Source: Bolinopsis microptera
Lineage: Eukaryota > Ctenophora > Tentaculata > Lobata > Bolinopsidae
Assembly (NCBI RefSeq): GCF_026151205.1
Contig: NC_087084.1
Location: 1,712,312-1,776,311, forward strand
Length of the DNA stretch: 64,000 bases
Direction: 5' to 3'
Below the pieces are notes generated by a model. That model was not told where the DNA came from. It ran no database searches and saw only the letters and a program-made list of their open reading frames with translations. A program made the position numbers and the translations under genes. Of the stretch, positions 51,101-57,492 are shown piece by piece. The number at the start of each line of letters is the position of its first letter. Position 1 is the stretch's first letter.

Positions 51101-51178
51101 CTTGTCTGATTTGTTTTTGAAGGGCACGACTGATAGAGATCCGATTATCAGAGAGCAGATCAAAATAAGATTATACAT
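14858..51178 (-). CDS. Gene B: giant secreted pseudo-subtilisin / VWD / C8-like / ~31-CCP protein (52 exons)
   Basis: Coding exons run from ATG at 51178 to TGA at 14858-14860, with 52 exons joined by consistent phases and about 8.5 kb of coding sequence (roughly 2840 residues). It has a signal peptide (MYNLILICSLIIGSLS), an I9-like propeptide remnant, a dead S8 fold, a VWD domain, a C8-like region, about 31 CCP modules and a short cysteine-containing tail. The summed exon length is one base over a multiple of three, which matches a single apparent frameshift in exon 23 (40823-40826). The 36-kb locus is mostly repeats: introns hold a LINE, two long-inverted-repeat elements, a cloverleaf-like hairpin element and more than 15 tandem arrays. 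It is the tandem paralogue of gene A. A role as an extracellular matrix, mucus or recognition scaffold is inference. Confidence 0.85.
15095..15441. repeat. Two short tandem repeats in a gene B intron
   Basis: About four copies of TTACCATAGTTACACTACTAG lie at 15095-15180, and three copies of a 28-bp TATCTGGCCACTAGGCTG-containing unit at about 15355-15441. Confidence 0.8.
15454..26432 (-). CDS. Gene B exons 38-51: CCP/Sushi modules 21 to 31
   Basis: Exons: 26278-26432, 25820-26006, 25502-25642, 24828-24886, 24535-24666, 23953-24159, 23648-23783, 19933-20226, 18782-18963, 16976-17103, 16581-16733, 16040-16216, 15754-15839 and 15454-15538. Examples are TCNTPREVQNGKYS, CDEGYQVRGRVKSLFC, SLTCQENGKWSGSPPTC, WSDSPPRC, TCEAPTQPDNGTVSYN, CPSIDTPENGG, WSGDEPLC and WSGDLPERC. 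For exon 46 I use the internal acceptor at 18963, because the more distal AG at 19004 breaks the phase with exon 45. The introns on either side of exons 45-47 hold the long-inverted-repeat elements, yet the splice junctions remain intact. Confidence 0.83.
16226..16435. repeat. 11-bp tandem repeat (GTGTTAGTAAA)
   Basis: About 19 copies start ten bases from the gene B exon 49 acceptor. Confidence 0.9.
17200..18714. mobile_element. 1.5-kb long-inverted-repeat (foldback-like) element
   Basis: The left arm (about 17200-17720) and right arm (about 18210-18714) are inverse copies of each other. They are built from repeats of an AGGACTCTAGAGCGG-like motif, and the middle about 500 bp is unique. Flanking 8-bp repeats GGGATATC (17192-17199 and 18715-18722) may be a target duplication, although the outermost few bases of the arms do not match perfectly. 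No transposase frame is present. It lies between gene B exons 46 and 47. Confidence 0.7.
19064..19211. repeat. Nested hairpin (cloverleaf-like) element
   Basis: An outer stem pairs CGCGGGCGGAA (19068-19078) with its exact inverse (19198-19208). Inside it are three further hairpins: a perfect 14-bp stem at 19081-19094/19099-19112, an 8-bp stem at 19114-19121/19143-19150 with an inner GGGC/GCCC stem, and a 10-bp stem at 19154-19163/19184-19193 with an inner GGGCCC pair. No tRNA consensus boxes are apparent. It lies in a gene B intron. Confidence 0.7.
20361..23614. mobile_element. 3.25-kb palindromic DNA element with an 8-bp target duplication
   Basis: The termini GGCACTATCCGTCGCGGAG and the inverse bound the element, with AAATTATA duplicated at 20353-20360 and 23615-23622. 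Almost the whole element is one inverted repeat with arms of about 1.5 kb around a central segment of roughly 300 bp (about 21880-22170). The outer arms are GC-rich, built of CGGACTCCG-like motifs; the inner arms are more ordinary sequence. The right arm carries a 70-odd-bp insertion near 22675-22746 flanked by AAAAAATCTTT. No transposase was found. The 8-bp duplication points to a hAT, P or Merlin-type mobiliser, which cannot be chosen by eye. It sits 33 bp downstream of the gene B exon 44 donor. Confidence 0.82.
22044..22126. repeat. Internal TTAGGG-type telomere-like repeats
   Basis: Short runs of GGTTAGGGTTAGGGTT with degenerate neighbours lie in the central segment of the 3.25-kb palindromic element. 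Confidence 0.7.
24186..24438. repeat. 18-bp tandem repeat AGTAGTGACGTCACCAGG
   Basis: About 14 copies, each with the palindrome GTGACGTCAC. It lies next to the gene B exon 43 acceptor. Confidence 0.92.
24925..25485. repeat. 41-bp minisatellite with CACGTG and CCAAT motifs
   Basis: About 13 units of CACCACGTGACACAAACCAA followed by CCAATCAGAGCACAGTATTCA. Inverted copies of the same family lie at 26030-26092, 46992-47085 and 49930-50283, all in gene B introns. Confidence 0.9.
26030..26130. repeat. Inverted copies of the 41-bp family with a copied exon 39 edge
   Basis: Two inverted units of the CACGTG/CCAAT family are followed by GGGTTCCGCTTGTCGCTGAA (26104-26123), a copy of the gene B exon 39 acceptor edge at 25993-26012. 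Confidence 0.75.
26441..27909. repeat. (GGGAGTGA)n octamer microsatellite, 1.47 kb
   Basis: About 180 near-identical octamers fill the intron between gene B exons 37 and 38. A long Ser/Leu/Thr/Pro/His frame across it is only the translation of the repeat. Confidence 0.95.
27932..30291 (-). CDS. Gene B exons 34-37: CCP/Sushi modules 12 to 20
   Basis: Exon 34 (30194-30291) completes module 12 with CWELDGSSERSC and WFPADPPTC; its acceptor is the last copy of the 63-bp array. Exon 35 (29569-29923), exon 36 (28154-29346, 1193 nt) and exon 37 (27932-28011) follow. Exon 36 is unusual here in holding about six modules without introns, for example SCPARTPDPSQ, LECKECYEALDGELTHTC, YECDECYEMEDPGDC, FECNTGYELVTGDLTRTC, WSGSEAVC, WNGSEPVC and YCGKPEIPGNADINS. 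This suggests local duplication from a processed or intron-poor copy, or intron loss. A partial copy of the exon 35 5' edge lies at 29941-30017. Confidence 0.85.
29862..30027. repeat. Duplicated exon 35 5' edge of gene B
   Basis: About 77 bp spanning the acceptor and first 60 bases of exon 35 (29862-29938) is repeated directly at 29941-30017 with a few substitutions. Confidence 0.85.
30268..35590. repeat. 63-bp satellite (~84 copies) built on the gene B exon 34 splice acceptor
   Basis: Units read, on the plus strand, TCCAACTCCCAGCATCTGAG then AGTTTAGTAATCAATAACTA then CAGATTATTGGAATGAACTA then CCG. On the coding strand each unit contains TTACTAAACTCTCAG followed by ATGCTGGGAGTTGGACGG, which is the acceptor and first 18 bases of exon 34. 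The genuine exon edge (30291) is the terminal copy. A truncated outlying copy sits at about 35764-35797. Confidence 0.92.
35591..35999. other. Unique AT-rich intron sequence
   Basis: Past the satellite lies AT-rich sequence with a short GTATTCCTT tandem run (about 35727-35757) and the outlying 63-bp fragment. No gene is seen. Confidence 0.5.
36000..42352 (-). CDS. Gene B exons 19-33: CCP/Sushi modules 1 to 12 (first half)
   Basis: Exons: 42210-42352, 41770-41901, 41372-41447, 41171-41262, 40736-40966, 39944-40059, 39724-39780, 39512-39606, 38935-39157, 38603-38698, 38203-38376, 37855-37996, 37020-37548, 36455-36587 and 36000-36105. Typical module starts are TCKRPAVPNDQ, TCPEPTLPDIDD, SCRKPENDD, QCPALEAPENG, ECPAPGQPRNG, TCQKPAVPGNTE and QCEHPSYPKLV; typical ends are WSAEVPAC, WSEPEPIC and WTIAPVC. 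Most modules are split across exons, commonly after the CGD or CYE element, with phases that join exactly. Exons 19 and 20 each have a partial copy of one edge nearby. Exon 23 needs a one-base frame correction to reach its second half. Confidence 0.82.
37698..37853. repeat. Tandem CCCCCTACATT repeat beside the exon 30 donor
   Basis: About 14 copies of an 11-bp unit start two bases from the gene B exon 30 donor; the donor sequence GTATGTAGGGG resembles the unit itself. Confidence 0.88.
40075..40640. repeat. G-rich degenerate tandem repeat
   Basis: Poly-G runs alternate with TTACAGTTAGT and TTCGAAGTACAGTTAG. It may form G-quadruplexes. It lies between gene B exons 23 and 24. Confidence 0.85.
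40823..40826 (-). other. Apparent one-base frameshift in gene B exon 23
   Basis: On the coding strand, module 3 ends SPRCRLRYCDHP and then meets TAA in frame. Skipping one base of the four-C run restores KSPTLEYPLEIKNV, which leads into a normal CCP module and a donor with the right phase. The total exon length is also one base over a multiple of three. An assembly or sequencing error in the homopolymer is the simplest cause; a real null allele is the alternative. Confidence 0.7.
41655..41717 (-). pseudogene. Copied 3' half of gene B exon 20
   Basis: This matches exon 20 positions 41770-41832 with a few changes and still encodes CGEKVTVTCTTCHEINPEPQ before a GTCAGT donor. No good acceptor precedes it, because a TTACTATGG repeat replaces the upstream half. 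It could be a spare alternative exon end, but more likely is a passive duplicate. Confidence 0.75.
42050..42205. repeat. (GAAAGT)n hexamer and copied exon 19 3' edge
   Basis: A GTGAAA hexamer run (about 42095-42202) separates the true exon 19 donor from a copy of the last 30 exon bases and donor at about 42050-42082. Confidence 0.85.
42522..42767 (-). CDS. Gene B exon 18: C8-like cysteine-rich segment
   Basis: This 246-nt exon encodes 14 or so cysteines in about 80 residues, including NDCLRGVNVYKETQAC, REVSKCCCQEKDGG, SEVCCQNSYLGNF, and CSFCSDPKCEKEETHQYC. It follows VWD directly and matches gene A's CVDAVKECCC segment in position and spacing, so it is the equivalent C8-like region. The final cysteines begin the first CCP-like module, which continues in exon 19. 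Confidence 0.65.
42978..45101 (-). CDS. Gene B exons 11-17: linker and VWD domain, including a 23-nt microexon
   Basis: Exons are 44959-45101, 44641-44810, 44526-44548, 44324-44466, 44090-44202, 43301-43400 and 42978-43160. The linker has VDLEVQKSMLVNGATIV and ends APTPRKLL-like with QTPRKLLYHACG, as at gene A's S8 edge. VWD follows: SKVTTFDGNNVPLFQQK, EKCGFHLFKSEDNDVSIEG, IKWQDNIVTLLPEPVVIVN, SVTFDGTSRLTVTLV, and the hallmark GGLCGFYDNDG, then LPDGSELTSYN with a cysteine-rich end. The 23-nt exon (STELITTL) is required for phase: without it the flanking exons do not join in frame. In exon 15 an internal acceptor at 44202 fits the phase, and an acceptor 16 bases upstream does not. Confidence 0.78.
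43712..44066. repeat. 21-bp TTACTATGGTTACTACACTGG arrays with copied exon 15 edge
   Basis: Two arrays (43712-43912 and 43966-44066) flank a copy of the exon 15 end and donor (about 43935-43968). The same 21-bp unit recurs at 44820-44885, 45110-45150 and within 47290-47770. Confidence 0.8.
45166..45224. repeat. Copied gene B exon 11 5' edge
   Basis: This copies 45053-45108, including acceptor and about 45 exon bases, next to TTACTATTG repeats and just before the LINE. Confidence 0.8.
45240..46872 (+). mobile_element. 5'-truncated APE-type LINE inserted in a gene B intron
   Basis: A non-LTR retrotransposon copy lies antisense to gene B between exons 10 and 11. It begins abruptly at the reverse transcriptase domain, so the endonuclease and ORF1 are absent, as is usual for 5'-truncated insertions. 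The 3' end has a short tandem TTTGACGTTAAAA-like tail at about 46822-46862. I could not identify a clear target-site duplication. The host exons splice in phase around it. Confidence 0.8.
45268..46791 (+). CDS. LINE reverse transcriptase, open but lacking its N-terminal part
   Basis: The open frame spans about 507 codons; the first codon is not a real start, because the frame is simply cut off and a TGA lies six codons upstream. Motifs are those of a LINE reverse transcriptase: GHDGIPSLLYK, NSRGISILPVATKI, QNGFRPGRGTREQI, FIDFSKAFDC, LQGDVLAPLIF, the catalytic FADDLATI, and GKTKYMSY. The C-terminal region has FKYLGSFI, PVLLYGAETWTL, LRRVFGISW and RRLRFAGHVYRL, typical of invertebrate RT-like ORFs. 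No stop or frameshift interrupts it, which suggests recent insertion. It cannot move by itself without the missing endonuclease. Confidence 0.88.
   Translation: MKKPELPIETSPFSGDELSTALKQTKDTYGHDGIPSLLYKCVDLDTTLLSLFNNMLATGKAPEELLVTAILPIPKGAKKFCPENSRGISILPVATKIYNRLLLNRIRSHIEPRLRYNQNGFRPGRGTREQILALRRIIEEVVNFQLPCVISFIDFSKAFDCIFRSHLPDILASYGFPKKIIKAIMSLYINTKAKIMTPEGITLEFLTNLGILQGDVLAPLIFIIVLDFILRLAIGPRDGFKVGSNYIADLDFADDLATITDSFSENGRLCQSISDIAARYGLLINIGKTKYMSYNIPRPVNSDDRVFINGNPLEEVRDFKYLGSFIASTSRDINVRKGLAWKALQSLDAFWKSNMSRKIKTKIFRTAVEPVLLYGAETWTLKKADIRALDGVYTRMLRRVFGISWKSHTPNSVLYGKIPSVTDTIKTRRLRFAGHVYRLQDQPAQQLLFWQPSYGQRYRGRPHKTFPDVLLEDTGMEPDQLRLLMCDRDKWREALTRNSFQISSGSI
46892..50392 (-). CDS. Gene B exons 4-10: degenerate S8 (proteinase K/PCSK9-like) domain
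   Basis: Exons 50286-50392, 49828-49920, 48724-48861, 48036-48122, 47776-47885, 47139-47259 and 46892-46991 encode an S8 fold. Landmarks are APWNLDRL, VYILGSGI, DHSEFESRAS, CEGSGTVLASLVGG, GVARNARLIGVKIID, VLVVAGAGDDED, GGTALNGVVTVGATDE, ECVDLFAPGADIPAAG and CSGSLCAAALAAGVIA. The catalytic Asp aligns with Gly (VYILGSG against VYVIDTG), His with Ser (GSGT against GHGT) and Ser with Leu (SGSLCA against SGTSMA). The oxyanion Asn region reads AGAGDD. The fold is conserved around all three dead positions, so a pseudoprotease is the best reading. Exon 8 carries a tandem array of copies of its own 3' edge. Confidence 0.83.
47290..47800. repeat. 72-bp array of copied exon 8 ends and donors (gene B)
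   Basis: Seven copies of the exon 8 end and donor start near 47341, 47413, 47485, 47556, 47628, 47700 and 47772; the last is the genuine one. Each carries CGCCTCCGCTCAG followed by GTACACT on the coding strand, separated by ATAGTAACC-type repeats. Confidence 0.88.
48165..48385. repeat. ~50-bp tandem repeat
   Basis: About five copies of a unit with AAACCACGATACTATCTTTG then CGTACAATCCTCC, in the gene B intron between exons 6 and 7. Confidence 0.85.
48472..48705. repeat. 11-bp tandem repeat CACGTGACAAC
   Basis: About 21 copies with a CCCATGACAAC variant, all carrying CACGTG in the main form, beside gene B exon 6. Confidence 0.9.
48895..49476. repeat. (GGGGTGA)n heptamer microsatellite
   Basis: About 80 copies, with a few GGGGTAA variants, between gene B exons 5 and 6. 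Confidence 0.94.
49697..50283. repeat. 21-bp GTGACAGTAAAACTTGTATCA array and 41-bp CACGTG/CCAAT family
   Basis: The 21-bp unit (about six copies, 49697-49822) ends at the exon 5 donor. Beyond exon 5, at 49930-50283, lie degenerate inverted units of the CACGTG/CCAAT minisatellite. Confidence 0.85.
50571..51178 (-). CDS. Gene B exons 1-3: signal peptide and propeptide-like region
   Basis: Exon 1 (51068-51178, 37 codons) encodes MYNLILICSLIIGSLS followed by a polar stretch and ends at a GTTAGT donor. Exon 2 (50779-50889) and exon 3 (50571-50656) encode about 66 residues including LLQQDELLDYIDEMETMA and ISKITGG. This length and position match an inhibitor I9 propeptide before the S8 core, but I see no diagnostic I9 motif, so the domain name is tentative. 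The chain then enters APWNLDRLNQQ, the usual start of proteinase K-type domains. Confidence 0.72.
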
Positions 51179-51219
51179 TTCTCTTCTCACAAAGTTACAA
51201 ATCACATCTGAACTTTAGA

Positions 51220-51660
51220 GTGGATGTTAGAGTGTTTAGCTATACAGATCAGACGTTACATCTGGTTACCTGGTTACCTGGTTACCTGGTTACCTGGTTA
51301 CCTGGTTACCTGGTTACAAATCACATCTAAACTTTAGAGTGGGTGTTAGAGTGTTTAGTTATACAGATCAGAAGTTACATCTGGTTACCTGGTTACCTGG
51401 TTACCTGGTTACCTGGTTACCTGGTTACCTGGTTACCTGGTTACCTGGTTACCTGGTTACCTGGTTACCTGGTTACCTGGTTACCTGGTTACCTGGTTAC
51501 CTGGTTACCTGGTTACCTGGTTACCAGGTTACCTGGTTACCTGGTTACCTGGTTACCTGGTTACCTGGTTACCTGGTTACCTGGTTACCTGGTTACAAAT
51601 CACATCTAAACTTTAGAGTGGATGTTAGAGTGTTTAGCTATACAGATCAAATGTTGAAAG
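51220..51660. repeat. (GGTTACCT)n arrays between three copies of their flank
   Basis: Octamer runs at 51261-51317 and 51380-51596 are separated and bracketed by three copies of a roughly 65-bp sequence containing AACTTTAGAGTGGATGTTAG. It lies just upstream of gene B's start. Confidence 0.9.
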
Positions 51661-51877
51661 GTTAAATGGAGAGATACCTAAACTAACTGAGCTTCATCTC
51701 GGTGAACAAATAACAATACTTTGTGCCGTAAAACAACAGGCCAGCATAGTTAAGACTGACAAGGCATCTACCAAGATACATCATCTACCAAGCTAAATCT
51801 GCGATAAGACCATGCTTCTTAACGAGGAAGAGCATCATTAAATATTAAAATCGCGCGCTCAACAGATGAAAAGTCCA

Positions 51878-52785
51878 TTACTAGTGAGATGAACAGTCCA
51901 CTACTAGTGAGATGAACAGTCCACTACTAGTGAGATGAACAGTCCACTACTAGTGAGATGAACAGTCCACTACTAGTGAGATGAACAGTCCACTACTAGT
52001 GAGATGAACAGTCCACTACTAGTGAGATGAACAGTCCACTACTAGTGAGATGAACAGTCCACTACTAGTGAGATGAACAGTCCACTACTAGTGAGATGAA
52101 CAGTCCACTACTAGTGAAATGAACAGTCCACTACTAGTGAGATGAACAGTCCACTACTAGTGAGATGAACAGTCCACTACTAGTGAGATGAAAAGTCCAC
52201 TACTAGTGAGATGAACAGTCCACTACCAGTGAGATGAACAGTCCACTACTAGTGAAATGAAAAGTCCACTACTAATGAGATGAACAGTCCACTACTAGTG
52301 AGATGAACAGTCCACTACTAGTGAGATGAACAGTCCACTACTAGTGAGATGAACAGTCCACTACTAGTGAAATGAACAGTCCACTACTAGTGAAATGAAC
52401 AGTCCACTACTAGTGGGATGAACAGTCCACTACTAGTGAAATGAACAGTCCACTACTAGTGAGATGAACAGTCCACTACTAGTGAGATGAACAGTCCACT
52501 ACTAGTGAGATGAACAGTCCACTACTAGTGAGATGAACAGTCCACTACTAGTGAGATGAACAGTCCACTACTAGTGAGATGAACAGTCCACTACTAGTGA
52601 GATGAACAGTCCACTACTAGTGAGATGAACAGTCCACTACTAGTGAGATGAACAGTCCACTACTAGTGAGATGAACAGTCCACTACTAGTGAGATGAACA
52701 GTCCACTACTAGTGAAATGAACAGTCCACTACTAGTGAGATGAACAGTCCACTACTAGTGAGATGAACAGTCGACTACTAGTTGA
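51878..52785. repeat. 23-bp satellite GATGAACAGTCCACTACTAG(TGA)
   Basis: About 39 copies. No gene. Confidence 0.94.
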
Positions 52786-53299
52786 CTAATTGTCACTCCA
52801 CCGAACGAACAATCCTAAAATGAACTGCATTCATGCGAGCGGCCTGTTATACCGATCAATCTCGAAAGTTCCACTTTTGTTGAATTTTGCGGCAGTCAAT
52901 TGCAATCCCCCGCCATTGTCGAAGAGGATCACGTGATCTCGCCCCAATGTTGGGATTGGTGGAAGCCATGCATTCCTTTTCGCACCCTAGGCACATGAGC
53001 TAGGGGTCAAAGTGTGAAAATTGGGGATAATTATTCAGGAACAGGGGCTCTTTAGTTGTATTCAGGAACTTAAACGTCATCGTCACCTGATTTACCGTGG
53101 TATTTATTAATTCTTCTATTTTTCAACGAAAATTCAAGTTTTTAGCGGAGTCCCTAGGATGAGGTCACTCGAAAGTCGGAAGGCTCCGATTATTTGCACT
53201 CGAACTCGCTTCTTGAAGTGTTACTTCAGGCCCTAAGTCGGATGGTGGACGATTTAGTAAGCTAGTTAAGTTAACACGTTCTCTTCGTTTAGCTGTACC
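52786..53299. other. Unique intergenic sequence
   Basis: About 500 bp of non-repetitive sequence between two satellites. I see no coding frame, RNA gene or clear promoter motif. Confidence 0.5.
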
Positions 53300-56200
53300 A
53301 CTTACCAGGGTACCAGGGTACTAACCTGGTATGGTAACAGCTATTGGACCCCCCACCACTTACCAGGGTACTAACCTGGTATGGTAACAGCTATTGGACC
53401 CCCCACCACGTACCAGGGTACTAACCTGGTATGGTAACAGCTATTGGACCCTCCACCACGTACCAGGGTACTAACCTGGTATGGTAACAGCTATTGGACC
53501 CCCCACCACGTACCAGGGTACTAACCTGGTATAGTAACAGCTATTGGACCCCCACCACTTACCAGGGTACTAACCTGGTATAGTAACAGCTATTGGACCC
53601 CCACCACTTACCAGGGTACTAACCTGGTATGGTAACAGCTATTGGACCCCCACCACTTACCAGGGTACTAACCTGGTATGGTAACAGCTATTGGACCCCC
53701 CACCACTTACCAGGGTACTAACCTGGTATGGTAACAGCTATTGGACCCCCCACCACGTACCAGGGTACTAACCTGGTATGGTAACAGCTATTGGACCCCC
53801 ACCACTTACCAGGGTACTAACCTGGTATGGTAACAGCTATTGGACCCCCCACCACGTACCAGGGTACTAACCTGGTATGGTAACAGCTATTGGACCCCCC
53901 ACCACGTACCAGGGTACTAACCTGGTATGGTAACAGCTATTGGACCCCCCACCACGTACCAGGGTACTAACCTGGTATGGTAACAGCTATTGGACCCCCC
54001 ACCACTTACCAGGTTACTAACCTGGTATGGTAACAGCTATTGGACCCCCCACCACGTACCAGGGTACTAACCTGGTATGGTAACAGCTATTGGACCCCCC
54101 ACCACTTACCAGGGTACTAACCTGGTATGGTAACAGCTATTGGACCCCCCACCACGTACCAGGGTACTAACCTGGTATGGTAACAGCTATTGGACCCCCC
54201 ACCACTTACCAGGGTACTAACCTGGTATGGTAACAGCTATTGGACCCTCCACCACGTACCAGGGTACTAACCTGGTATGGTAACAGCTATTGGACCCCCC
54301 ACCACGTACCAGGGTACTAACCTGGTATGGTAACAGCTATTGGACCCCCCACCACTTACCAGGGTACTAACCTGGTATGGTAACAGCTATTGGACCCCCC
54401 ACCACGTACCAGGGTACTAACCTGGTATGGTAACAGCTATTGGACCCCCACCACTTACCAGGGTACTAACCTGGTATGGTAACAGCTATTGGACCCCCCA
54501 CCACGTACCAGGGTACTAACCTGGTATGGTAACAGCTATTGGACCCCCCACCACGTACCAGGGTACTAACCTGGTATGGTAACAGCTATTGGACCCCCCA
54601 CCACGTACCAGGGTACTAACCTGGTATGGTAACAGCTATTGGACCCCCCACCACTTACCAGGTTACTAACCTGGTATGGTAACAGCTATTGGACCCCCCA
54701 CCACGTACCAGGGTACTAACCTGGTATGGTAACAGCTATTGGACCCCCCACCACGTACCAGGGTACTAACCTGGTATGGTAACAGCTATTGGACCCCCCA
54801 CCACGTACCAGGGTACTAACCTGGTATGGTAACAGCTATTGGACCCCCCACCACGTACCAGGGTACTAACCTGGTATGGTAACAGCTATTGGACCCCCAC
54901 CACTTACCAGGGTACTAACCTGGTATGGTAACAGCTATTGGACCCCCCACCACGTACCAGGGTACTAACCTGGTATGGTAACAGCTATTGGACCCCCCAC
55001 CACGTACCAGGGTACTAACCTGGTATGGTAACAGCTATTGGACCCTCCACCACGTACCAGGGTACTAACCTGGTATGGTAACAGCTATTGGACCCCCCAC
55101 CACGTACCAGGGTACTAACCTGGTATGGTAACAGCTATTGGACCCCCTCCACGTACCAGGGTACTAACCTGGTATGGTAACAGCTATTGGACCCCCCACC
55201 ACGTACCAGGGTACTAACCTGGTATGGTAACAGCTATTGGACCCCCCACCACTTACCAGGTTACTAACCTGGTATGGTAACAGCTATTGGACCCCCCACC
55301 ACGTACCAGGGTACTAACCTGGTATGGTAACAGCTATTGGACCCCCCACCACTTACCAGGGTACTAACCTGGTATGGTAACAGCTATTCTGTCGTTTCCT
55401 GAGAAAACGCATTAAGTCCATTTTTTCGAAATTTTGAGATATCGGTACCAAAATTTTCAGGAGAAGATTCTCTACAACTTAAGCTATGAATCAAGTTATG
55501 AAAATACTGTTTTAGCTGCCACGAAAGGCATTAAGTCACACAAAACGTAAATATTTAGCTCGTTATCCCAAAACCTTCCCTGAGAAAAGGCATTAAGTCC
55601 ATTTGTAATGCCTTCTCTGAGGGAACTTTTTCTGTTCCTTGAGATTCCCTGAGAAAAGGCATTAAGTCCAGACTTTATTTGCAGTTTTTATAGTTTTTGG
55701 CCTATAACTTCCACAGTTTTAGTTATATCGAAACAATTTTTATGTGGTCGTAATCAGCTCAGCAAGCAACAAATTTTGGTACTAATATTTCAAAATTTAA
55801 AGAATTATTATTTTCAAAATTTTTGAACCTGAACACAAGGGTCCCCCCTTGTGTGAATTATTGAAACATTTTTTGAAAAATTTGGTGCTTTAAATATTGT
55901 ATGTTTAAATATTTCTACCCAAATTAATGCGTCTGACCGAGCTGAATACGATGCTGTAAAAATTATTCCAAAATATTCGATATTTAAGAAGTTATAGGCA
56001 TTTTGAGCGAAAAAATTATCCATTTTTCGTCAATATTACTTACTTGCAATGCATAGGAGGCCCACATAATTATATTGCAAAGATATGATCAAAAATATAG
56101 AAATGTTGTATTTTCTGTGTTGACTTTATCTGAGAAAAAATGGACTTACTGCCTTTCTAGAGAGGAATCGGTTGAAATCGATCCTGATAAAAGGCATTAA

Positions 56201-57492
56201 GTCCGCAATTCCCTCAGAAAAGGCATTAAGTCCAATGCGGATGAGAAAATAGTTCAGTTATTCTGGAGGAAAATGGTTTTTGTAGATCAGTGTTGGTGAA
56301 TTTATGCTTTTAAGCATGTTTAGGACATATGACAATAATTTATTTACAGATATATGTCAAAATTAACCCTGTTTATGCGAATAAAATTACCTAAAAAACG
56401 ACGAACACGTTTGTCCCATTTTCTCAAAATGACATCGATGTGACTTAATGCGTTTTCTCAGGGAACGGCAGTATTGGACCCCCCACCACTTACCAGGGTA
56501 CTAACCTGGTATGGTAACAGCTATTGGACCCTCCACCACGTACCAGGGTACTAACCTGGTATGGTAACAGCTATTGGACCCCCCACCACGTACCAGGGTA
56601 CTAACCTGGTATGGTAACAGCTATTGGACCCCCCACCACTTACCAGGGTACTAACCTGGTATGGTAACAGCTATTGGACCCCCCACCACGTACCAGGGTA
56701 CTAACCTGGTATGGTAACAGCTATTGGACCCCCACCACTTACCAGGGTACTAACCTGGTATGGTAACAGCTATTGGACCCCCCACCACGTACCAGGGTAC
56801 TAACCTGGTATGGTAACAGCTATTGGACCCCCCACCACGTACCAGGGTACTAACCTGGTATGGTAACAGCTATTGGACCCCCCACCACGTACCAGGGTAC
56901 TAACCTGGTATGGTAACAGCTATTGGACCCCCCACCACTTACCAGGTTACTAACCTGGTATGGTAACAGCTATTGGACCCCCCACCACGTACCAGGGTAC
57001 TAACCTGGTATGGTAACAGCTATTGGACCCCCCACCACGTACCAGGGTACTAACCTGGTATGGTAACAGCTATTGGACCCCCCACCACGTACCAGGGTAC
57101 TAACCTGGTATGGTAACAGCTATTGGACCCCCACCACTTACCAGGGTACTAACCTGGTATGGTAACAGCTATTGGACCCCCCACCACGTACCAGGGTACT
57201 AACCTGGTATGGTAACAGCTATTGGACCCTCCACCACGTACCAGGGTACTAACCTGGTATGGTAACAGCTATTGGACCCCCCACCACGTACCAGGGTACT
57301 AACCTGGTATGGTAACAGCTATTGGACCCCCTCCACGTACCAGGGTACTAACCTGGTATGGTAACAGCTATTGGACCCCCCACCACGTACCAGGGTACTA
57401 ACCTGGTATGGTAACAGCTATTGGACCCCCCACCACTTACCAGGTTACTAACCTGGTATGGTAACAGCTATTGGACCCCCCACCACGTACCA
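53300..57492. repeat. 50-bp satellite with TACCAGG/CCTGGTA inverted motif, split by a MITE
   Basis: About 41 units (53300-55388) and 20 units (56472-57492) of CCACCACGTACCAGGGTACT then AACCTGGTATGGTAACAGCT then ATTGGACCCC. The MITE at 55389-56471 splits the array. Variation is mainly ACGTACC against ACTTACC. Confidence 0.93.
55389..56471. mobile_element. 1.08-kb MITE with subterminal repeats, inside the 50-bp satellite
   Basis: Inverted ends read CTGTCGTTTCCTGAGAAAAC on the left and, inverted, CTGCCGTTCCCTGAGAAAAC on the right, both continuing GCATTAAGTC. TATT flanks both sides (55385-55388, 56472-56475), consistent with a 4-bp duplication. The motif CTGAGAAAAGGCATTAAGTCC recurs, in whole or part, near 55580, 55645, 56180 and 56210, a subterminal pattern expected for transposase binding. 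No long coding frame is present. Confidence 0.75.
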
